Origin: UMGS1002 sp050946195
GTDB lineage: Bacteria; Bacillota; Clostridia; Oscillospirales; CAG-272
Length of the DNA: 15,439 nucleotides
NCBI GenBank assembly: GCA_050946195.1
Contig: JBMNUI010000046.1
Coordinates: 1-15,439 of the forward strand
Reading direction: 5' to 3'
Under the pieces are notes generated by a model, which saw only the letters and a program-made list of their open reading frames with translations, ran no database searches and had not been told where the DNA came from. Positions 12,817-15,439 of the stretch are shown piece after piece. The number at the start of each line of letters is the position of its first letter. The first letter of the stretch is position 1. Both the position numbers and the translations under genes were made by a program.

Positions 12817-14556
12817 ATGCTTGATACTTTACTCGCCGGGGTGTGCCAGGGGCTTATTTGGGCGGTGTTGGCCCTTGGGATGTACATATCTTTCCGGATA
12901 CTTAATTTTGCAGACCTCACCTGCGAAGGCTGCATAACCCTGGGCGCCTCGATATCGGCCATGCTTATATGGAAGGAGTTGAATCCCTTCCTGTCGGTGC
13001 TTGTTGCCTTTCTTGCCGGCAGCATTGCCGGAACGGTCACCGGCCTGCTCAACACCAAGCTCAAAATCCCGCCGATACTCTCGGGTATCCTTACCATGAT
13101 TTCGCTATATTCAATCAATATCCACATCATGAGCCTGGCGACCGGTACCGGGGGGACCGCCAACCTCTCGCTGCTCACCTTCAGGAGCAACACTGCATAC
13201 GCGCGGGTAAGCTCGCTTCTGGGGCTGGGGAAAGTTTACTCCTCGCTGATATTCGGCGTCGTGGTGGTGCTGGCAGTGAGCGGCATACTTTACTGGTTTT
13301 TCGGGACCGAGCTGGGCTGCGCAATCCGGGCTACCGGGGCAAACACCACAATGTGCCGCGCGCAGGGCATTAACACCGACCTGACCAAGCTCTGCGGTCT
13401 TGCGCTCTCAAACGGCCTTATTGCCGCTTCGGGCGCGCTGCTCTGCCAGTATCAGAATTACGCCGATGTGAACATGGGGGTAGGCTCGATAATCATCGGT
13501 CTGGCGTCTATCATCATAGGCGAGACGCTTTTTATGAAATTTAAAAATTTCTATATGAAGCTTACCGGTGTCATCGCGGGTGCCGTGATATACCGGGTGG
13601 TAGTCGCTTTTGTAATTTACTCGGGCATGCCCTCGACCGACCTGAAAATAATGACCGCCGGAATTGTTACTGTGGCGCTAGCGCTCCCGACCATCCGCAA
13701 ATTCATTGGCTCAAGCCGCCTGTTCAAAAAAGTGCGCCGCCGGGAGAAAATGGCCGAGACAATGCTCGAACTGCGTTCCGTGTCCAAAACCTTCAACCCC
13801 GGAACAGTCAACGAAAAAAAGGCGATAGACCGGGTTTCGCTGAATGTCCGCCGCGGCGATTTCATTACGATCATCGGGGGCAACGGTGCCGGGAAATCCA
13901 CGCTGATAAACGCGATAACCGGTGTGTTCCAAATTGACGAAGGTGAAATAATTCTTGACGGCGCCGACATAATCGGCCTGTCCGAGCACAAGCGGGCAAA
14001 GCATTTCGGCCGGGTGTTTCAGGACCCGATGCTGGGGACCGCACCCAACATGACAATTGAGGAAAACATGGCGCTGGCATACCGCCGCGGCAAGCGGCAT
14101 AGCCTGCGCTGGGGGATTTCGCCCCGCGAGAGGGCGTTTTACCGCGAGCAGTTAAAGCAGCTCGAACTCGGTCTCGAGGACCGGATGATCCAAAAGGTCG
14201 GGCTGCTCTCGGGCGGCCAGCGGCAGGCGCTGACCCTGCTCATGGCGACCCTTATCCGGCCTAAGATGCTGCTACTCGACGAGCATACCGCGGCGCTCGA
14301 CCCGAAAACCGCCAAAAAGGTGCTCAAAATCACAGAGGAACTTGTCCGCAAGGACAATCTCACAACCCTCATGGTCACGCACAACATGAAAAATGCCATC
14401 GAGTACGGCAACCGGCTGATAATGATGAACGACGGGCGGATAATTCTCGACATTGACGGCGAGGAAAAGAAAAAACTGACAGTCGAGATGCTGCTTGAAA
14501 AATTCTCCAAAGTCAGCGGCAGCGAGTTTACAAGCGACCGTGCGCTGCTGTCGTAG
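12817..14556 (+). CDS. Fused amino-acid ABC transporter permease-ATPase (TrpY-TrpZ type)
   Basis: One uninterrupted frame of 579 residues combines two proteins normally encoded separately. Residues 1 to about 300 are a BPD_transp_2-type permease: many hydrophobic helices, with SFRILNFADLTCEGCITLGA near the start and LGCAIRATGANTTMCRAQGI in the middle. From about residue 312 an ABC ATPase follows, with Walker A IGGNGAGKSTL, Q-loop FQDPMLG, signature LLSGGQRQALTLLMA, Walker B LLLLDEHTAALDP and switch His in VTHNM. His in place of Pro after DE is usual in this subfamily. The join is the basic stretch KKVRRREKMAETM. An internal ATG at 13750 has GGGAG only three bases upstream, too close for efficient separate initiation, so a fused product is favoured but both could occur. 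AAGGT (12803-12807) is a weak ribosome site for ATG 12817. Ends in TAG. Confidence 0.88.
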   Translation: MLDTLLAGVCQGLIWAVLALGMYISFRILNFADLTCEGCITLGASISAMLIWKELNPFLSVLVAFLAGSIAGTVTGLLNTKLKIPPILSGILTMISLYSINIHIMSLATGTGGTANLSLLTFRSNTAYARVSSLLGLGKVYSSLIFGVVVVLAVSGILYWFFGTELGCAIRATGANTTMCRAQGINTDLTKLCGLALSNGLIAASGALLCQYQNYADVNMGVGSIIIGLASIIIGETLFMKFKNFYMKLTGVIAGAVIYRVVVAFVIYSGMPSTDLKIMTAGIVTVALALPTIRKFIGSSRLFKKVRRREKMAETMLELRSVSKTFNPGTVNEKKAIDRVSLNVRRGDFITIIGGNGAGKSTLINAITGVFQIDEGEIILDGADIIGLSEHKRAKHFGRVFQDPMLGTAPNMTIEENMALAYRRGKRHSLRWGISPRERAFYREQLKQLELGLEDRMIQKVGLLSGGQRQALTLLMATLIRPKMLLLDEHTAALDPKTAKKVLKITEELVRKDNLTTLMVTHNMKNAIEYGNRLIMMNDGRIILDIDGEEKKKLTVEMLLEKFSKVSGSEFTSDRALLS

Positions 14557-14562
14557 ATGCTT

Positions 14563-14710
14563 CGGGGGCTCTGCCCCCGAACCCCCGCTCAAGACCCATA
14601 TTGAAAAAAGAGCCTTGAGAATTCCCAAAAACTTCTAATACGTGGGGCTCTGCCCCGCACCCCGGGTCAGACTCTTTTTGAAAAAGGCTCAAAAACCCCG
14701 AAAACTTCAC
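14563..14710 (+). repeat. G/C-rich dispersed repeat, copies 3 and 4 in tandem
   Basis: Two units follow each other. The first is CGGGGGC-TCT-GCCCCCG (14563-14579), then the CTCAAG/CTTGAG stem and ATTCCCAAAAACTTC. The second is GGGGC-TCT-GCCCC (14644-14656), then a weaker stem and AACCCCGAAAACTTC. Bases 14573-14593 are identical to 7639-7659. There is no gene in 14557-14728. Confidence 0.75.
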
Positions 14711-14728
14711 AAAACAAATTGCTGAAAG

Positions 14729-14757
14729 AAAGCGCGGGCTCACGTCCCGCGCTTTTT
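14729..14757 (+). terminator. Rho-independent terminator of the T-box transporter operon
   Basis: AAAGCGCGGG (14729-14738) pairs with CCCGCGCTTT (14746-14755) around a 7-base loop, followed by more T. It lies 170 bp after the last gene, with the repeat units in between. Confidence 0.85.
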
Positions 14758-14819
14758 AGCCTTTATATAAGATTATTTTCAGCAGTCCGACGTAATTTTA
14801 AAATATTTATATTTTTATC

Positions 14820-14848
14820 TTGATTTTGCATGGTAAATATTGTATAAT
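14820..14848 (+). promoter_or_regulatory. Upstream promoter (P1) for the GGDEF-protein gene
   Basis: TTGATT (14820-14825), 17 bp, TATAAT (14843-14848), with TG just before the -10. A transcript from here would have a leader of about 150 bases with no convincing small gene in it. Confidence 0.65.
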
Positions 14849-14947
14849 GTTTCTAATCGACAGCTTTCCCCGTGCCACGCCTGAAAATGACCCGATTTGG
14901 ATTCCTCGTTAATTTTTGACGTATTCATTAAAATCTCACAAAAAACC

Positions 14948-14976
14948 TTGATTTTCTTTATGACCTCATGTATAAT
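14948..14976 (+). promoter_or_regulatory. Downstream promoter (P2) for the GGDEF-protein gene
   Basis: TTGATT (14948-14953), 17 bp, TATAAT (14971-14976), TG just before the -10. The start is near 14983, giving a leader of about 22 bases. Hexamers and spacing are identical to P1, exactly 128 bp upstream. Confidence 0.75.
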
Positions 14977-15004
14977 TAATGAACATAAAAGTGGAGGAAG
15001 GATC

Positions 15005-15439
15005 ATGGATTTCGAAAAAGCCGGAATCGACGGGCCGGCCTTAATCGAAAAACTGGATGACGCCGTCGACCATGTCCTTTTGTCGGGCAGGAGCGACGAC
15101 AACAACCGATGTACCCTGCTTTACGTAAGAAGCCTCCCCGGCACTCCGGCAGAAGACAGCATAACAGCCCTTCTCAGCCGGCTTGCCGGCAGGGAAGGAG
15201 AGGCTGAGTGCGAAATCAGATTCCGCTTCTGCGACAGCGAGGGTGAGTCTGTCTGGTTCAGAGCTAAAATGAAGCTGCTCGGATACACCGACAAAAGCCA
15301 TTCATTTGCCGCTGAATTTGAAAACATCACAACCAAAAAGGCGCTTGAGACCCTGCGCCGGAATCAGGCGCTGCAGGCGGCGCTCGAGGCGGCTCACAAG
15401 GATTCCTCCACCGGAGTTTACAACAAGTATTTCACCGAA
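15005..15439 (+). CDS. Sensor protein with start of a GGDEF (diguanylate cyclase) domain, 3' truncated
   Basis: The frame is open from the ATG at 15005 to the window edge (145 codons). GGAGG (14993-14997) lies 7 bases upstream. Residues 1 to about 110 look like a small cytoplasmic PAS-like sensor domain (FRFCDSEGESVWFRAKMKLL, then AAEFENITTKKALE, a typical PAS end). A short predicted coiled linker follows (ALETLRRNQALQAALEAAH), and the last visible residues, KDSSTGVYNKYFTE, match the opening of GGDEF domains (D.LTGL.N...F). There is no signal peptide or membrane segment in the visible part. Likely role: making, or sensing, cyclic di-GMP. The catalytic GGDEF motif and any EAL domain lie outside the window, so activity cannot be judged. 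Confidence 0.78.
   Translation, partial: MDFEKAGIDGPALIEKLDDAVDHVLLSGRSDDNNRCTLLYVRSLPGTPAEDSITALLSRLAGREGEAECEIRFRFCDSEGESVWFRAKMKLLGYTDKSHSFAAEFENITTKKALETLRRNQALQAALEAAHKDSSTGVYNKYFTE

Noticed and set aside
12723..13193. 156-codon open frame on the minus strand
   Set aside because: It overlaps the permease-ATPase gene antisense and spans the intercistronic hairpin; no family features.

Overview
The window looks like a chromosomal segment of a strictly anaerobic Gram-positive bacterium of the Clostridia, probably near the Oscillospirales. Grounds: strong Shine-Dalgarno sites, consensus vegetative (sigma-A type) promoters, a T-box leader, a SleB-type cell-wall hydrolase, a superoxide reductase/rubredoxin pair, and the G-rich dispersed hairpins often seen in that group. 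The assignment is inference; there is no rRNA or other taxonomic marker here. Most genes are fairly GC-rich, but 6414-6998 is sharply AT-rich.

Layout. (1) 2-1204: 3' part of a CcmF-type haem lyase gene, followed by a roughly 690 bp gene-free stretch full of hairpin repeats (1205-1892). (2) 1851-4742: a promoter and a likely four-gene run, made of a ZnuC/ZnuB-type metal ABC transporter (ATPase and permease, no binding protein) and two half-size chromate-transporter (CHR) genes that overlap by 4 bp. (3) 4762-6412: a palindrome, a perfect promoter and a sugar-type lipoprotein binding-protein gene broken by one in-frame TAG. (4) 6414-6998: an AT-rich remnant of a PD-(D/E)xK nuclease-like gene with an exact 48-bp tandem duplication over its E-x-K motif. 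It runs in frame, without a stop, into (5) superoxide reductase and rubredoxin (6999-7562), which end at a strong terminator. (6) 7840-8853: a secreted SleB/CwlJ-family hydrolase with its own promoter and terminator. (7) 9049-9264: a DUF378 membrane protein. (8) 9354-11115, minus strand: a CoA-disulfide/persulfide reductase fused to rhodanese. (9) 11296-14757: a T-box-controlled amino-acid ABC transporter operon. (10) 14820-15439: tandem promoters and the 5' part of a GGDEF signalling protein.

The T-box operon is the most unusual part. It has TrpXYZ-family genes, but the leader reads better as phenylalanine-responsive: UUC sits in the specifier position (with UGG just 5' of it), and the T-box bulge is UGGU, which matches an A73 discriminator. 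The binding protein appears circularly permuted, with the usual C-terminal segment placed directly behind the lipoprotein signal. The permease and ATPase are one continuous reading frame. A strong hairpin lies between the binding protein and the permease-ATPase.

The superoxide reductase, rubredoxin and CoA-disulfide reductase-rhodanese together suggest oxygen and sulfur stress defence in an anaerobe. The CcmF fragment points to c-type cytochrome maturation, which is not typical of simple fermenters.
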